This document shows, piece after piece, positions 8,287-17,077 of a stretch of DNA of 64,000 bases. Positions within the stretch are counted from its first letter, which is position 1, and the number at the start of each line of letters is the position of its first letter. The notes below the pieces were generated by a model. That model was not told where the DNA came from, searched no databases, and saw only the letters and a list, made by a program, of their open reading frames with translations. Source of the stretch: Dankookia rubra (lineage in GTDB: Bacteria > Pseudomonadota > Alphaproteobacteria > Acetobacterales > Acetobacteraceae); NCBI RefSeq assembly GCF_004355005.1, contig NZ_SMSJ01000006.1, positions 124,001 to 188,000 on the forward strand. The letters are read 5' to 3'. A program made the translations under genes and the position numbers.

Positions 8287-9143
8287 GCCCGCAGCGCCTT
8301 CACGAAGTCGGCGTGGAAGCGAGCATAGCCCGGCTGCAGGTGGGCCAGCTTCTCCTTCAGCACGGCATGCACACCGGCGAGGCGGTGGAAGGGGACGAAA
8401 GGATAGAGGTGATGCTCGGCGTGGTAGGGCATGTTCCACATCAACAGCCGCAATGCGGGCGAGGTCAGCACGGTGCGGGTATTGGTCAGCCCGTTGCGGT
8501 CGGTGCTGCAGCCGGTGTGCTCGGCCAGCAAGTAGAGCCGCAGCAGCGGTTGCGCCAGCAGCTGTGGCACCACCCAGAACAGGAAGGGCGTTTCCCAGCC
8601 GAAGACCAATGCCGAGACCAAGGCGCCACCCAGCAGGAAGGCGACCTCGCCACGGATGCTGCGGATGACGCGCGGCGCCGCGGCCTCCCCGATATAGGGA
8701 TAGGCCGAGAGGTCGCCGCGCAGCCCGTCCCGCAGGATGATCATGCGGAAGCGCCAATAGGGGATCGACAGAACGCGCAGCAGGTAGCCGTCCAGCGTCG
8801 TCGGCGGCGGCGTCAACAGCTCCGGCTCACGTTCCGGGTCCTGGGTGAAGCGGTGATGCGCGGTGTGGTAGAGTTGGTAGAAATGCCAGTTGTAAAGCGC
8901 CGGCGCCCCGGACAGCCAGCCGACCACGGCATTGACCCGGCGATCGGCGAAGGCCGTGTAGTGCGAGGTTTCGTGGAAGGGTGCGAAGAGCGCGACCTGC
9001 ACCACGCCCAGCAGCAGCATGGCCGGCAGCACCCACCAGCCCGGCGCCAGCGCCACCAGCGTGCCGGTCGCCAGCAGCAGCGCCACATGCAGCGACAGCT
9101 GTCGCCAACCCGCTGCATCTGAGCGCGCGGCGAAGGCTTTCAT
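8283..9143 (-). CDS. Membrane fatty acid desaturase/hydroxylase
   Basis: A 286-residue di-iron membrane enzyme. The three histidine boxes are HETSH (57-61), HTAHH (93-97) and HAEHH (241-245), with an additional H209 in LAEHTG. Hydrophobic segments near 18-52 and 165-200 anchor it in the membrane with the boxes on the cytoplasmic face. The family desaturates or hydroxylates acyl chains or related lipids; the regiochemistry cannot be told. It is translationally coupled to the hydrolase gene downstream. No strong ribosome site precedes the ATG. Confidence 0.88.
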   Translation of the reverse strand: MKAFAARSDAAGWRQLSLHVALLLATGTLVALAPGWWVLPAMLLLGVVQVALFAPFHETSHYTAFADRRVNAVVGWLSGAPALYNWHFYQLYHTAHHRFTQDPEREPELLTPPPTTLDGYLLRVLSIPYWRFRMIILRDGLRGDLSAYPYIGEAAAPRVIRSIRGEVAFLLGGALVSALVFGWETPFLFWVVPQLLAQPLLRLYLLAEHTGCSTDRNGLTNTRTVLTSPALRLLMWNMPYHAEHHLYPFVPFHRLAGVHAVLKEKLAHLQPGYARFHADFVKALRA

Positions 9144-9170
9144 CTCGGCAGCGGAGGGTGCCTGAATGGA

Positions 9171-9938
9171 TCAGACCTCCACGTCCCGGTTGACGTCCTT
9201 GTACAGAAGGTAGGCGGCGCCCTCCCAGCCCGTGCAGTAGAATTGCTGCGGCACGAAGCTGCCCATCCAGACGAAGTCGCCGGTCCAGAGCTCGTGCCAG
9301 TCGCGGTCCAGCAGCTGCAGCCCCTGACCTTCCAGCATGACCAGCCCGTGCTCGAAAATGTGGGTCTCGACGCAGTGGAAATGCGTGCCGGGCGCGAAGC
9401 CCATCACGTTCATCTCGAAATCCATCGACACGTCGGCGGTGCCGAGCAGGTATTGCCGCCAGCGGCCGCTGTCGTCGACCGTGGTGCGCGGCGTCGTGTC
9501 TCGGCTGCCGAAGCGCGGGGCGGGCGCGTCCTGGCCGGGGGCGGGGACGTAGCGGCGCTTGATCCAGATGCTGCGGGACGCCTCGGCGCCTTTGTTGACG
9601 AAGGACAGGACAGTGCCGGCCGGGACATAGGCGAAACCGCCCGGCGCCAAGCTGGCCGATTCGCGGCCCGCGGCGATCTCCAACGTGCCGGACTGGACAT
9701 AGAGGAAATGCTCGTAGCCGTCGTCGCGCGGCGCGGCGGTGCCGCCGCCCGGGAAGACCTCCAATGTCCCTTGCGCGAAGCGGGCGCCCATTAGCGGCGT
9801 CGCCTGGTAGTAGACTTGGGCGTTGCGCAGCCCGGGCAGCAGGCTTGGAAACATGCCGTCCGGCGGCAGGATGGCGTAATTGCGGGCAAAGAGGCTGCGG
9901 TTGTGGCCGATGACGCCGGGTGGGACGAAGGCGGGCAT
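9171..9938 (-). CDS. allE: (S)-ureidoglycine aminohydrolase
   Basis: A 255-residue bicupin. The N-terminal NYAILPPDG, the cupin metal-binding residues in FHCVETHIFEHG, and the C-terminal YLLYKDVNRD are hallmarks of ureidoglycine aminohydrolase (AllE/YlbA/UGHY). This Mn-dependent enzyme converts (S)-ureidoglycine to (S)-ureidoglycolate and ammonia after allantoate breakdown in purine catabolism. No other uric-acid or allantoin gene is in the window. The partial molybdenum hydroxylase at the left edge could be a distant purine partner but is not specific evidence. It lies 27 nt upstream of the desaturase in the same direction. Confidence 0.87.
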   Translation of the reverse strand: MPAFVPPGVIGHNRSLFARNYAILPPDGMFPSLLPGLRNAQVYYQATPLMGARFAQGTLEVFPGGGTAAPRDDGYEHFLYVQSGTLEIAAGRESASLAPGGFAYVPAGTVLSFVNKGAEASRSIWIKRRYVPAPGQDAPAPRFGSRDTTPRTTVDDSGRWRQYLLGTADVSMDFEMNVMGFAPGTHFHCVETHIFEHGLVMLEGQGLQLLDRDWHELWTGDFVWMGSFVPQQFYCTGWEGAAYLLYKDVNRDVEV

Positions 9939-10154
9939 GGTGGGGCGGGCTCCGGGCAGGGGGCGCCACGGGCCTTAGCAGGAACCGGGCCGCGCCGCGC
10001 GCGCCATGCATTCCATGGATTGCCGTGCGGCGCAAAGCGCAGTGGCCGGGGTGCCTTGCCGGCGGGACTGGGGCGGCCCTAGGCTGCCGCACCGGCCGCC
10101 AGAGCCGGCCGAGGATCGCAGTTCCGGCCCGCATTCCTGCCGAGAGGGCCCCGT
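9939..10154. promoter_or_regulatory. Divergent intergenic region, allE-like gene / cysteine hydrolase
   Basis: This 216-bp gap lies between outward-reading genes and should contain both promoters. I see no clear promoter or operator. Only the GAGAGGG ribosome site just before 10155 is assignable. Confidence 0.25.
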
Positions 10155-10856
10155 ATGCACCCCTTCACGCTGCCTGAGAGCATCCAGGCCCGCGTCGCCG
10201 CGCGCTGCGGCACGCCGCACCCCTTCGCGCGACTCAACCCGAAAAGCACCGCGCTGGTTGTGGTCGACCTTCAGAACGGCTTCATGCGGGAGGACGTGGC
10301 GCATGCCTGGTGCCCGATGGCCGAGCATGTCGTGCCCGCGGTGAACCGGCTGGCCGGGGCGCTGCGCCGGGCCGGCGGCGGCGTCTTCTGGATCCAGAAT
10401 ACCTTCGATGCGCGTTGCGAAGCCGAATGGTCCGTCATGCAGGACATGGCGACGCCGGCGGCCCGCGCCCGCCGCGCCGCGGCGATGAGCGAGGGAACGG
10501 TCGGCAACGCGCTCTGGCCGGCGCTCGACGTGCAGCCGGTCGACGAGGTGGTGCGCAAGTACCGCTACAGCGCCTTCATCCAGGGCAGCTCCGAGCTGCC
10601 GGCACGGCTTCGCGCGCGCGGATTCGACACGGTGCTGATCACCGGCACGGTCACCGGCGTCTGCTGCGAAAGCAGCGCGCGCGACGCGATGATGCTGAAC
10701 TTCCGGACGGTGATGGTGCCGGACGGTTGCGCGGCGATGACGGACGAGGAACATGCGGCCTCGCTCATCGCCTTCTACCTGCAATTCGGCGACGTGCTGG
10801 CGGTCGATGAATGCATCGCCGGCTTCGCCGCCACGGACACGAAGGAAGCAGCGTGA
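10155..10856 (+). CDS. Isochorismatase-family cysteine hydrolase
   Basis: A 233-residue cysteine hydrolase with the family's Asp-Lys-Cys triad: D38 in VVVDLQNGF, K135 in RKYRYSAF, and C170 in the TGTVTGVCCESSARDA loop. Such enzymes hydrolyse amides or N-carbamoyl compounds (ureidoacrylate, N-carbamoylsarcosine, nicotinamide, biuret); the variable loops do not fix the substrate here. Its stop overlaps the GTG start of an asparaginase-family gene (GTGA), and a ureidoglycine aminohydrolase gene lies just across the divergent promoter. The setting suggests release of ammonia from amide nitrogen. Confidence 0.88.
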   Translation: MHPFTLPESIQARVAARCGTPHPFARLNPKSTALVVVDLQNGFMREDVAHAWCPMAEHVVPAVNRLAGALRRAGGGVFWIQNTFDARCEAEWSVMQDMATPAARARRAAAMSEGTVGNALWPALDVQPVDEVVRKYRYSAFIQGSSELPARLRARGFDTVLITGTVTGVCCESSARDAMMLNFRTVMVPDGCAAMTDEEHAASLIAFYLQFGDVLAVDECIAGFAATDTKEAA

Positions 10857-11845
10857 AGAAGGTAGCCTTCATCGGGACCGGCGGGACCATCGCCTCCATC
10901 GGCAAGGGCCCGCTCGACTACGTCGACTACGGCGCCAACGGCGTCATGCTGCAGGCCGGCGGCATCCTCGACCGCTTCCCCGAGGTGCAGCAGGTCGCCG
11001 AAGTCTTCGCAGTGCCCTACCGCAACGTGCCCTCGCCGCAGATCGGCTGGAGGCAGTGGCAGGAACTTGTCCTGCTCTGCGACAGGGTGGCGGCGGAGAC
11101 GCCGGACCTGGCAGGCATCGTCATCGGCCATGGCACCGCCTCGCTCGAGGAGACGGCGTATTTCCTCTCGCTGACCCTGAAGGTCCCGGTGCCGGTGGTG
11201 GTGGTCGGCTCGCAGCGGCCGGCTTCCTCGCTCTCGACCGATGCCGGGCTGAACTTGGTGAATGCCGTTCGGGTCGCCGCGAGCGTGGAGGCGCGCGGCC
11301 TCGGCGCGCTGGTGCTGCTGAACGACGAGGTCCAGGCGGCGCGGGAGGTGACCAAGACCTCGACCGGACGGATGCAGACCTTCCGCAGCCCGGACTTCGG
11401 CGCCCTGGGCCATGCCGATGGCGACCGCCTCGCCTGGTACCGCAAGCCGCTGCGCAAGCTGGCGCCGGAGACGGAGTTCGACATCCGCAAGCTGCCCGAG
11501 CTGCCGCGGGTCGATATCGCCTACAGCTATTCGGATGCCGACGGCACCGCGGTGCGCGCCTTCGTCGCCGCTGGTGCCCGCGGCATCATCGCCGCCGGCT
11601 TCGCCCCGGGCTTCGTCACGCCGGGCGACGCGGCGGCGCTGAAGGACGCCCGCGATGCGGGCGTCGTCGTCATGCAGTCCACCCGCGCCGGCAGCGGCCG
11701 CGTCTTTCCGACGACCAAGCTGGCCGAGGCCGGCTTCATCCCGGCCGACAACCTGAACCCGCAGAAGGCGCGCATCCTGCTGGCGCTGGCCCTGACGGTG
11801 ACGACCGACCCGGCGGAGATCGGCCGGATCTTCGCCACCTACTGA
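10853..11845 (+). CDS. Asparaginase-family (type I amidohydrolase) protein with an altered active site
   Basis: A 330-residue protein that starts at GTG 10853 behind AAGGAAG and overlaps the upstream gene by 4 bp. The N-terminal IGTGGTIAS loop supplies the first catalytic Thr (T12). The second motif, normally HGTDTxEET, reads HGTASLEET, so T95 is kept but the usual Asp is Ala96. SSLSTDAGLN and a later TKTSTGRMQTF with the usual Lys are present. The missing Asp contacts the substrate amino/carboxyl group in known asparaginases. The protein may therefore act on a different amide or be a poor asparaginase. No signal peptide is seen, so it is cytoplasmic. Confidence 0.84.
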   Translation: MKKVAFIGTGGTIASIGKGPLDYVDYGANGVMLQAGGILDRFPEVQQVAEVFAVPYRNVPSPQIGWRQWQELVLLCDRVAAETPDLAGIVIGHGTASLEETAYFLSLTLKVPVPVVVVGSQRPASSLSTDAGLNLVNAVRVAASVEARGLGALVLLNDEVQAAREVTKTSTGRMQTFRSPDFGALGHADGDRLAWYRKPLRKLAPETEFDIRKLPELPRVDIAYSYSDADGTAVRAFVAAGARGIIAAGFAPGFVTPGDAAALKDARDAGVVVMQSTRAGSGRVFPTTKLAEAGFIPADNLNPQKARILLALALTVTTDPAEIGRIFATY

Positions 11846-11887
11846 CGCGCGCGGAAGGCCGTGGTGGCCTGAACCGGTCCGATGCGC

Positions 11888-14800
11888 TCAGCCGATCCGG
11901 AAGGCGGCGGTGCTGCCGCTGCGTCCGGACGTGACCTCGAGCTTCGCCGGGATGCGCTCGCGCAGTTCCGGCACGTGGCTGATGACGCCGACATAGCGGT
12001 CCCCGGCCTGCAGCCCTTCCAGTACGCCGATCGCGGTCTCCAGCGTATCCGCGTCGAGCGTGCCAAAGCCCTCGTCGATGAAGAGCGCATCCAGCTGCTG
12101 CGCCCCGGCATGCGCGGCCACCGTCTCCGCCAGGCCGAGCGCCAGCGCAAGGGAGGCGCAGAAGCCCTCGCCGCCCGACAGCGTCGCGGCCGGCCGGGGC
12201 TGCGCGTTCCAGCGGTCCAGCACCTCGATATCCAGCCCGCCGGACCGCCGCGCCTCCTCCCGCCGGCGGATCGCGTAGCGGCCGTCCAGCATGGTGGCGA
12301 AATGCCGGTTGGCGGCCTCCAGCGCCTTGTCCAGCAGGGCCGAGAGAACATAGCCCTCGAAGTCGAGCCCGGTGCCCTTGCCATCGGCCAGGTCGGCCAG
12401 GTTCTGTCGCAGGCCGAGGGCCCGCTCGGCCGCCGCCAGGGCCCGTGCGGCGGCGTCGATGTCGACCAGCAGCCGGTCCATGGCATCGAGCTCGCCTTTT
12501 GCCCGCACCGCCGTCTCCGCCGCCGCTTGCGCCGCGGCGGCGGCCAGGGCCAGCGCCTCGGCCAGGGCCGGCAGGTCGGGCGGGGCCAGCCCCGCCGCCT
12601 GCGCCGCCTTCTCCGCCGCGACGGCCCGTGCGGCGGCCAAGTCCTGCTCGTGCCGGGCGATGCCCTCGGCCAGCCGGTCCTGCGCCTCTGCGGACAGCAT
12701 GGCGCTGCGCAGCGTGGCCGGGTCGGTGAAACCCGCCAGGCGGGCGGCCTGGCCCAATGCCGCGCGCGCCGCGACGGCCGTGGCGGCGGCAGTGGCGGCG
12801 GCGGCGGCGGTTTCGCCGACGCGCTCGATGCGGCCGCGCGCCTCCTCGCCGGCCTCGGCCAGCTCCACCCGGGCACGCCGCAACCCGGCCTCCGCCGCAT
12901 CAGCGCGCGCCGTGGCGGCCATGGCGTCGCGCTGCAGCGCCGCGGCATCGGGGCAGGGGCTCGGCAGCCGCGCGAGCCGGTCGTCGCGCGTCGCCTGCGC
13001 CGCGGCGGCGGCGAGTGCCGCCTGGTCGAGCGCCGCTGCAGCGGCTTCGGCCTGGGCCTCGGCCGTCGCCAGCGCCGCATGCGCCCGCTGGCACGCGGCC
13101 TCCAGCGCCGGCAGTTCGGCGGCGGCATCGCCGGCCGCACCGAGCGCCTCGGTCGCATCGCGCTCGGCGCCCAGCAGCGCGGCGCGATCGCGCAGGCCGC
13201 GGCCCAGCGCGGCTTCCACCAGCTGCCGCCGCTGCTCGGCCAGCTGCTCGGTCGTGGCCGCCTGCGCCGCCGCCGCCTGGGCCTGCTCCGATGCGCGGTC
13301 GGCCGCAGCGGCCAGCGCCTCGGCCGCCTCGATCGCCGGCAGCTCGCCCGGCCGCGGCATCGCCGGGGATGGGTGATCGAGGCTGCCGCAGACCGCGCAG
13401 GCCTCGCCGGGCTGAAGCGCCTGGGCCAGATGCGCCGCCTGGTCGGCCGCGAGCATCGCCCGTGCCGCGGCCAGGGCCTCGCGCGCCGCGGTTGCGCCCG
13501 CCTGCGCCTCGCCGAGCGCGGCTTGGCACGCCGCCGCGGCCTCGCGCGCCCGCAGCAGGTCGCGCTCGGCATCGGCGAGCGCCTCGGCTGCCTGGCGCTG
13601 GCGTGTCGCTTCCTGCACCGCCATCCGGTGGCGGTCCTGCTGCGCCGCGACTGCCTGGCGCGCCACCAGCGCGGCATCGGCCGCCGTTCGCGCCGCCCGC
13701 GCCGCGGCCGCCCCACCGAGCGCTGCCGCCTTCGCCGCCTCCGCCCGCTCCGCCAAACGGCGCGCGGCGCCCGCCTTCGTCGCCGACTCGGCCGCCGCGG
13801 CGACCTCCGTCACCAGCAGGGCCAGGCGCTGCGCCTCGGCGCGGTCGGCACGGAGCGAGGCCTCGCGCGCCGGCGCATCGGCCAGCGCCGCCTCGGCCCT
13901 GGCGAGCCGTCCGGCCGCCTCGGCCGCGCGTGCCTCCGCCCGCTCCGCCTCGGCGGTGGCGGTCCTGGCGGTGGCGGCGGCGGCGTCGCTCTCGGCCAGC
14001 AGGCCGCTGAGCCGGTCGGCCTGGCGGGCCAGGGCAAGGCGCGCCTGGTCGGCGGCGATGCCGGGGGCAGCCGCATCCAGCTCCTGCAGGACCTCGGCCG
14101 CCGCGCGATGTTCCGCGATGCGCCGCTGCGCATCGCGGCCGGCTTCCTCGGCTTGGCGGGCCAAGGTCTCGGCCAGCCCCGTTGCCGAGCGCGCCGCGAC
14201 GGCAGCGGTCAGGCTGGCGGCTAGCGCCGTGCGCTGTTCCCGCGCCATGGCAGCATCGGCCGCGCCGCAGCGGGCGAGCAGGGCGCGATGCTCGGTGTCG
14301 CGGTCGCGCAACGTCTCGCGCGCCAGCTTGGCGGCTGCCTTCAGCGCTTCCTGCACATGCTCGTAGAAGGCGGTGCGGAACAGGGTCTGCAGGATCGCCT
14401 GCCGGTCGCCCGGGGAGGCGGTGAGCAATTCGCGGAAGCGGCCCTGCGGCAGCAGCACGACCTGGCGGAATTCAGCGGCGGTGAGGCCGAGCAGTTCGGC
14501 GATCTTCGCCGTGACCTCTGCCTCCCGCTCGAAGGGCTGGTCGCCGCTGCCGAGGTGGAGCAGCGATTGCCGGCCGCGCTCCAGCGTGGTGCCCTCGCCG
14601 CGCTGCTTCGGCCGGTCCCAGGCGAGGCTGCGGGTGATGCGCCAGCGTGTGCCTGCCTGCTCGAACTCGAAGACCACCTCGGTACGCCGGTCGGGTGGTG
14701 CGTGCTGGCTGCGGAGGTGCCCGGGGCGCCGTTCCTCGCCGCTGCTCTCGCCGAACAGGGCGAAGCAGATCGCATCCAGCAGGCTGGTCTTGCCGGCGCC

Positions 14801-14911
14801 GGTCGGGCCGCAGATCAGGAAGAGCCGATGCGCGCCGAGGGCGGCGAAATCGACCTGCTGCCGCGCGGCATAGGGGCCGAACGCGGCCATGGTGAGCGTC
14901 AGCGGGCGCAT
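11888..14911 (-). CDS. sbcC: Exonuclease subunit SbcC (Rad50-like ATPase)
   Basis: A 1007-residue SMC-type ATPase. Walker A GPTGAGKT is at 35-42. Long Ala/Glu/Arg-rich coiled coils flank a central zinc-hook motif, CAVC at 505-508. The C-terminal head carries an LSGGEGF signature and a LFIDEGFGTLD Walker B/D-loop. With SbcD it cleaves hairpins and protein-blocked DNA ends during repair and replication. Its ATG shares one base with the sbcD stop (TGATG at 14909-14913). Length and architecture are normal. Confidence 0.96.
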   Translation of the reverse strand: MRPLTLTMAAFGPYAARQQVDFAALGAHRLFLICGPTGAGKTSLLDAICFALFGESSGEERRPGHLRSQHAPPDRRTEVVFEFEQAGTRWRITRSLAWDRPKQRGEGTTLERGRQSLLHLGSGDQPFEREAEVTAKIAELLGLTAAEFRQVVLLPQGRFRELLTASPGDRQAILQTLFRTAFYEHVQEALKAAAKLARETLRDRDTEHRALLARCGAADAAMAREQRTALAASLTAAVAARSATGLAETLARQAEEAGRDAQRRIAEHRAAAEVLQELDAAAPGIAADQARLALARQADRLSGLLAESDAAAATARTATAEAERAEARAAEAAGRLARAEAALADAPAREASLRADRAEAQRLALLVTEVAAAAESATKAGAARRLAERAEAAKAAALGGAAAARAARTAADAALVARQAVAAQQDRHRMAVQEATRQRQAAEALADAERDLLRAREAAAACQAALGEAQAGATAAREALAAARAMLAADQAAHLAQALQPGEACAVCGSLDHPSPAMPRPGELPAIEAAEALAAAADRASEQAQAAAAQAATTEQLAEQRRQLVEAALGRGLRDRAALLGAERDATEALGAAGDAAAELPALEAACQRAHAALATAEAQAEAAAAALDQAALAAAAAQATRDDRLARLPSPCPDAAALQRDAMAATARADAAEAGLRRARVELAEAGEEARGRIERVGETAAAAATAAATAVAARAALGQAARLAGFTDPATLRSAMLSAEAQDRLAEGIARHEQDLAAARAVAAEKAAQAAGLAPPDLPALAEALALAAAAAQAAAETAVRAKGELDAMDRLLVDIDAAARALAAAERALGLRQNLADLADGKGTGLDFEGYVLSALLDKALEAANRHFATMLDGRYAIRRREEARRSGGLDIEVLDRWNAQPRPAATLSGGEGFCASLALALGLAETVAAHAGAQQLDALFIDEGFGTLDADTLETAIGVLEGLQAGDRYVGVISHVPELRERIPAKLEVTSGRSGSTAAFRIG

Positions 14912-16044
14912 CAGGCGATGGCGGCCTCGGCCTCGGCGATCGCTGCCGCCACCACCGCATGCGCCTCCGCCGGCAGCGGCGCGCCCCGCATCGCCGCATG
15001 GAATTCGCCGAACAGGTCGAAGGGCCGCAGCGCCCGCGCTGCGCCGTCCGGCGCCACCAGCGGGCCGGGCTGGCGCGGTTGCTCGGCATAGCCGAAGCCG
15101 ATGATTCGGGGATAGAGCTCGGCCAGCGCGCGCTGCGCGTCGGGGATTGGCTGCGCATCGGTCAGGGTGATGGCGACGAAGTCGTCGCGGCCCTCGGTGG
15201 CCGCGCGCAGGGCGGCGAATTCGCCGTGCAGCAGGCGGAGGCCGCGCAGCGGCGCCAGCGCGATGGCCTCCGTCGCCACGCCGCCGGCAGCGTCGATCTC
15301 GACCAGCAGCATCTGCTTCGCCTGGCCCGCCTCGCTGGTCGAATAGGCCAATGGCGAGCCGCTGTAGCGCAGCCGGCCGTTCAGCAGCGCCTGCGGCCGG
15401 TGCAGGTGGCCGAGCGCGACGTAGTGGAAGCCGGCGAAGCGCGCGGCGGCGATCTGCCCGGTGCCGCCGACCGAGATGCCCCTCTCGCTGTCGCATACCG
15501 CGCCGCCCGCGACGAAGGCATGCGCGACCAGGACCCGCCGGGCGGTATCGCCGCACAGCGTGTGCAGCTGCGGCGCGAGCCAGGCGAAGCCGGCATCGTG
15601 GTCGGCGAAATCGCCCGCCCCGGCATGCTGCGCCAGCCCGAGCGGCGTCGCGTAGCCGGCGGCGACGATGGCGACCGGCCCATGCGCATCCCGCAGCGTG
15701 ACCACGCGGCCGAGCGGCGAATCGCCGATATGCAGGCCGGCGGCGGAGAGCATCCGCGCGCCGAAGGAGAGCCGCCGCGCCTCGTCATGGTTGCCGGGGA
15801 TCATGACCACCGGGATCCGCAGTCCGATGACGATGCGGTGCAGGATGTCGTCCAGCAATTCCACAGCTTCGGCCGGCGGGACGGCGCGGTCGAAGATATC
15901 GCCGGCGATGAGCACGGCGTCGGGCGCCGCGTCGGCAACCAAGCGGGGGAATTCCTCGCCGAGCAGGTGTTCCTGCTCCGCCCGCAGGGAATGGCCGCCC
16001 AGGGTGCGGCCCAGATGCCAGTCGGCGGTGTGCAGGAGGCGCAT
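14911..16044 (-). CDS. sbcD: Exonuclease subunit SbcD (Mre11-like nuclease)
   Basis: A 377-residue metallophosphoesterase. Metal ligands are visible in HTADWHLG (D8, H10), GDIFD (D49), GNHD (84-87), a VAHAF histidine and LGHLHRPQ. It is the nuclease partner of SbcC, encoded immediately downstream with a 1-bp overlap. A tract of ten G residues lies about 45 bp upstream of the start, in the gap to the DMT transporter gene. Confidence 0.96.
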   Translation of the reverse strand: MRLLHTADWHLGRTLGGHSLRAEQEHLLGEEFPRLVADAAPDAVLIAGDIFDRAVPPAEAVELLDDILHRIVIGLRIPVVMIPGNHDEARRLSFGARMLSAAGLHIGDSPLGRVVTLRDAHGPVAIVAAGYATPLGLAQHAGAGDFADHDAGFAWLAPQLHTLCGDTARRVLVAHAFVAGGAVCDSERGISVGGTGQIAAARFAGFHYVALGHLHRPQALLNGRLRYSGSPLAYSTSEAGQAKQMLLVEIDAAGGVATEAIALAPLRGLRLLHGEFAALRAATEGRDDFVAITLTDAQPIPDAQRALAELYPRIIGFGYAEQPRQPGPLVAPDGAARALRPFDLFGEFHAAMRGAPLPAEAHAVVAAAIAEAEAAIA

Positions 16045-16088
16045 GGCGCCGGACCTTGCCCAGGTGCCCGGAGTCGGCGCAAGGGGCC

Positions 16089-16098
16089 GGGGGGGGGG
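16089..16098. repeat. G10 homopolymer tract upstream of sbcD
   Basis: Ten consecutive G residues lie between the end of the transporter gene and the sbcD start, reading as C10 on the transcribed strand. Such tracts are prone to slippage. No phase-variable gene is evident. Confidence 0.7.
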
Positions 16099-16115
16099 AG
16101 CGAGGCTGCTGCGCC

Positions 16116-16970
16116 TCAGCCGCGCCGCGCGCCGCGGGCCAGCCAGAGCGTCGCTGCCAGCATCAGCGCGGTGCCGAGGCCGAGGCCCCAGCCCGGCGCT
16201 TCGCCGAAGAGCATCAGCCCGAAGCCGGCACTGATCGGGATGCCGGCATACTCGATCGGCGCCAGCAACCCGACCTCCGCCCGGCGCGACGCCAGCTGCA
16301 GCAGCATGTCGCCCAGCACCGCCAGGGCCGAGCCCGCCAGCAGGCAGGCGAGCGCGAGGCCTGAGGGCCCATCCCAGACCCAGGCCGAGACCGGTCCCCA
16401 GACCAGGACCGAGGCGATGCCGTACCAGGCGACCACCCGCGCCGGCGGCTCGGTCCCCGACATCCGCTTCAGCGTGATCATCACCAGCGCCCCGGTGACG
16501 CCGCTGCCGACCGCGGCGACGGTACCCAGTGAAAGCGCACCGTCCGGCCGGGCGATGGCCAGCACGCCGGCGAAACCCAGCAGCGCCGCCAGCACGCGGT
16601 CCCGCCGCAGCCTCTCGCCCAGCAGCAGCACCGCCAGCGGCAGCGCCCAGAGCGGCTTGGCCTGCATGATGGCGACCGCATCGGCCAGCGGCATCCAGGC
16701 GATCGCCAGGATGTACAGCATGAAGCTGGCGATCCCGGCCGCACAGCGCAGCGCATGGCCCGAGGGCCGCCGCGTCGCGAGCCCCGGCACCCCATGCCGC
16801 AGCAGCCAGGGCGAGAGGATCAGCAGGGTGAAGGCGCCGCGCGCGAAGGGCACCAGCGGCAGCGGCAGCCCGTCCTGGATTGCCAGGCGGAAGCAGGCGC
16901 CCATGCCGGCGAAGGCGGTGGTCGAGGCGAGCATGAGCCCGAGTCCGACCAGGGCAGGCGAGGGCGTCAT
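16116..16970 (-). CDS. EamA/DMT-superfamily membrane transporter
   Basis: A 284-residue, almost entirely hydrophobic protein with about ten predicted membrane helices in two EamA repeats. The first repeat contains the segment MQAKPLWALPLAVLLLGERL and the second ends PIEYAGIPISAGFGLMLFGE, both typical drug/metabolite-transporter junctions. The family exports amino acids, nucleotides or other metabolites; the substrate is unknown. The start at 16970 was preferred over a start nine codons upstream because AAGGA sits about 9 nt before it. Confidence 0.86.
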   Translation of the reverse strand: MTPSPALVGLGLMLASTTAFAGMGACFRLAIQDGLPLPLVPFARGAFTLLILSPWLLRHGVPGLATRRPSGHALRCAAGIASFMLYILAIAWMPLADAVAIMQAKPLWALPLAVLLLGERLRRDRVLAALLGFAGVLAIARPDGALSLGTVAAVGSGVTGALVMITLKRMSGTEPPARVVAWYGIASVLVWGPVSAWVWDGPSGLALACLLAGSALAVLGDMLLQLASRRAEVGLLAPIEYAGIPISAGFGLMLFGEAPGWGLGLGTALMLAATLWLARGARRG

Positions 16971-17077
16971 CACATGGTCCTTACGGCACCGCTGCATTGC
17001 GGCAAAGGGATTGCCGCCGGATTGACGCCGCGCGCCGCCGCCGCGACGCTTCGCGGGAGCGAGGGAGGGAATGCGCG

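Noticed and set aside
11882-14224. A long open frame on the plus strand across sbcC (about 780 codons), with others at 12372-13376 and 12757-14010
   Set aside because: They are antisense to a well-supported SbcC. Their translations are Arg/Pro/Ala-rich with no motif, as expected from GC-rich codon bias.
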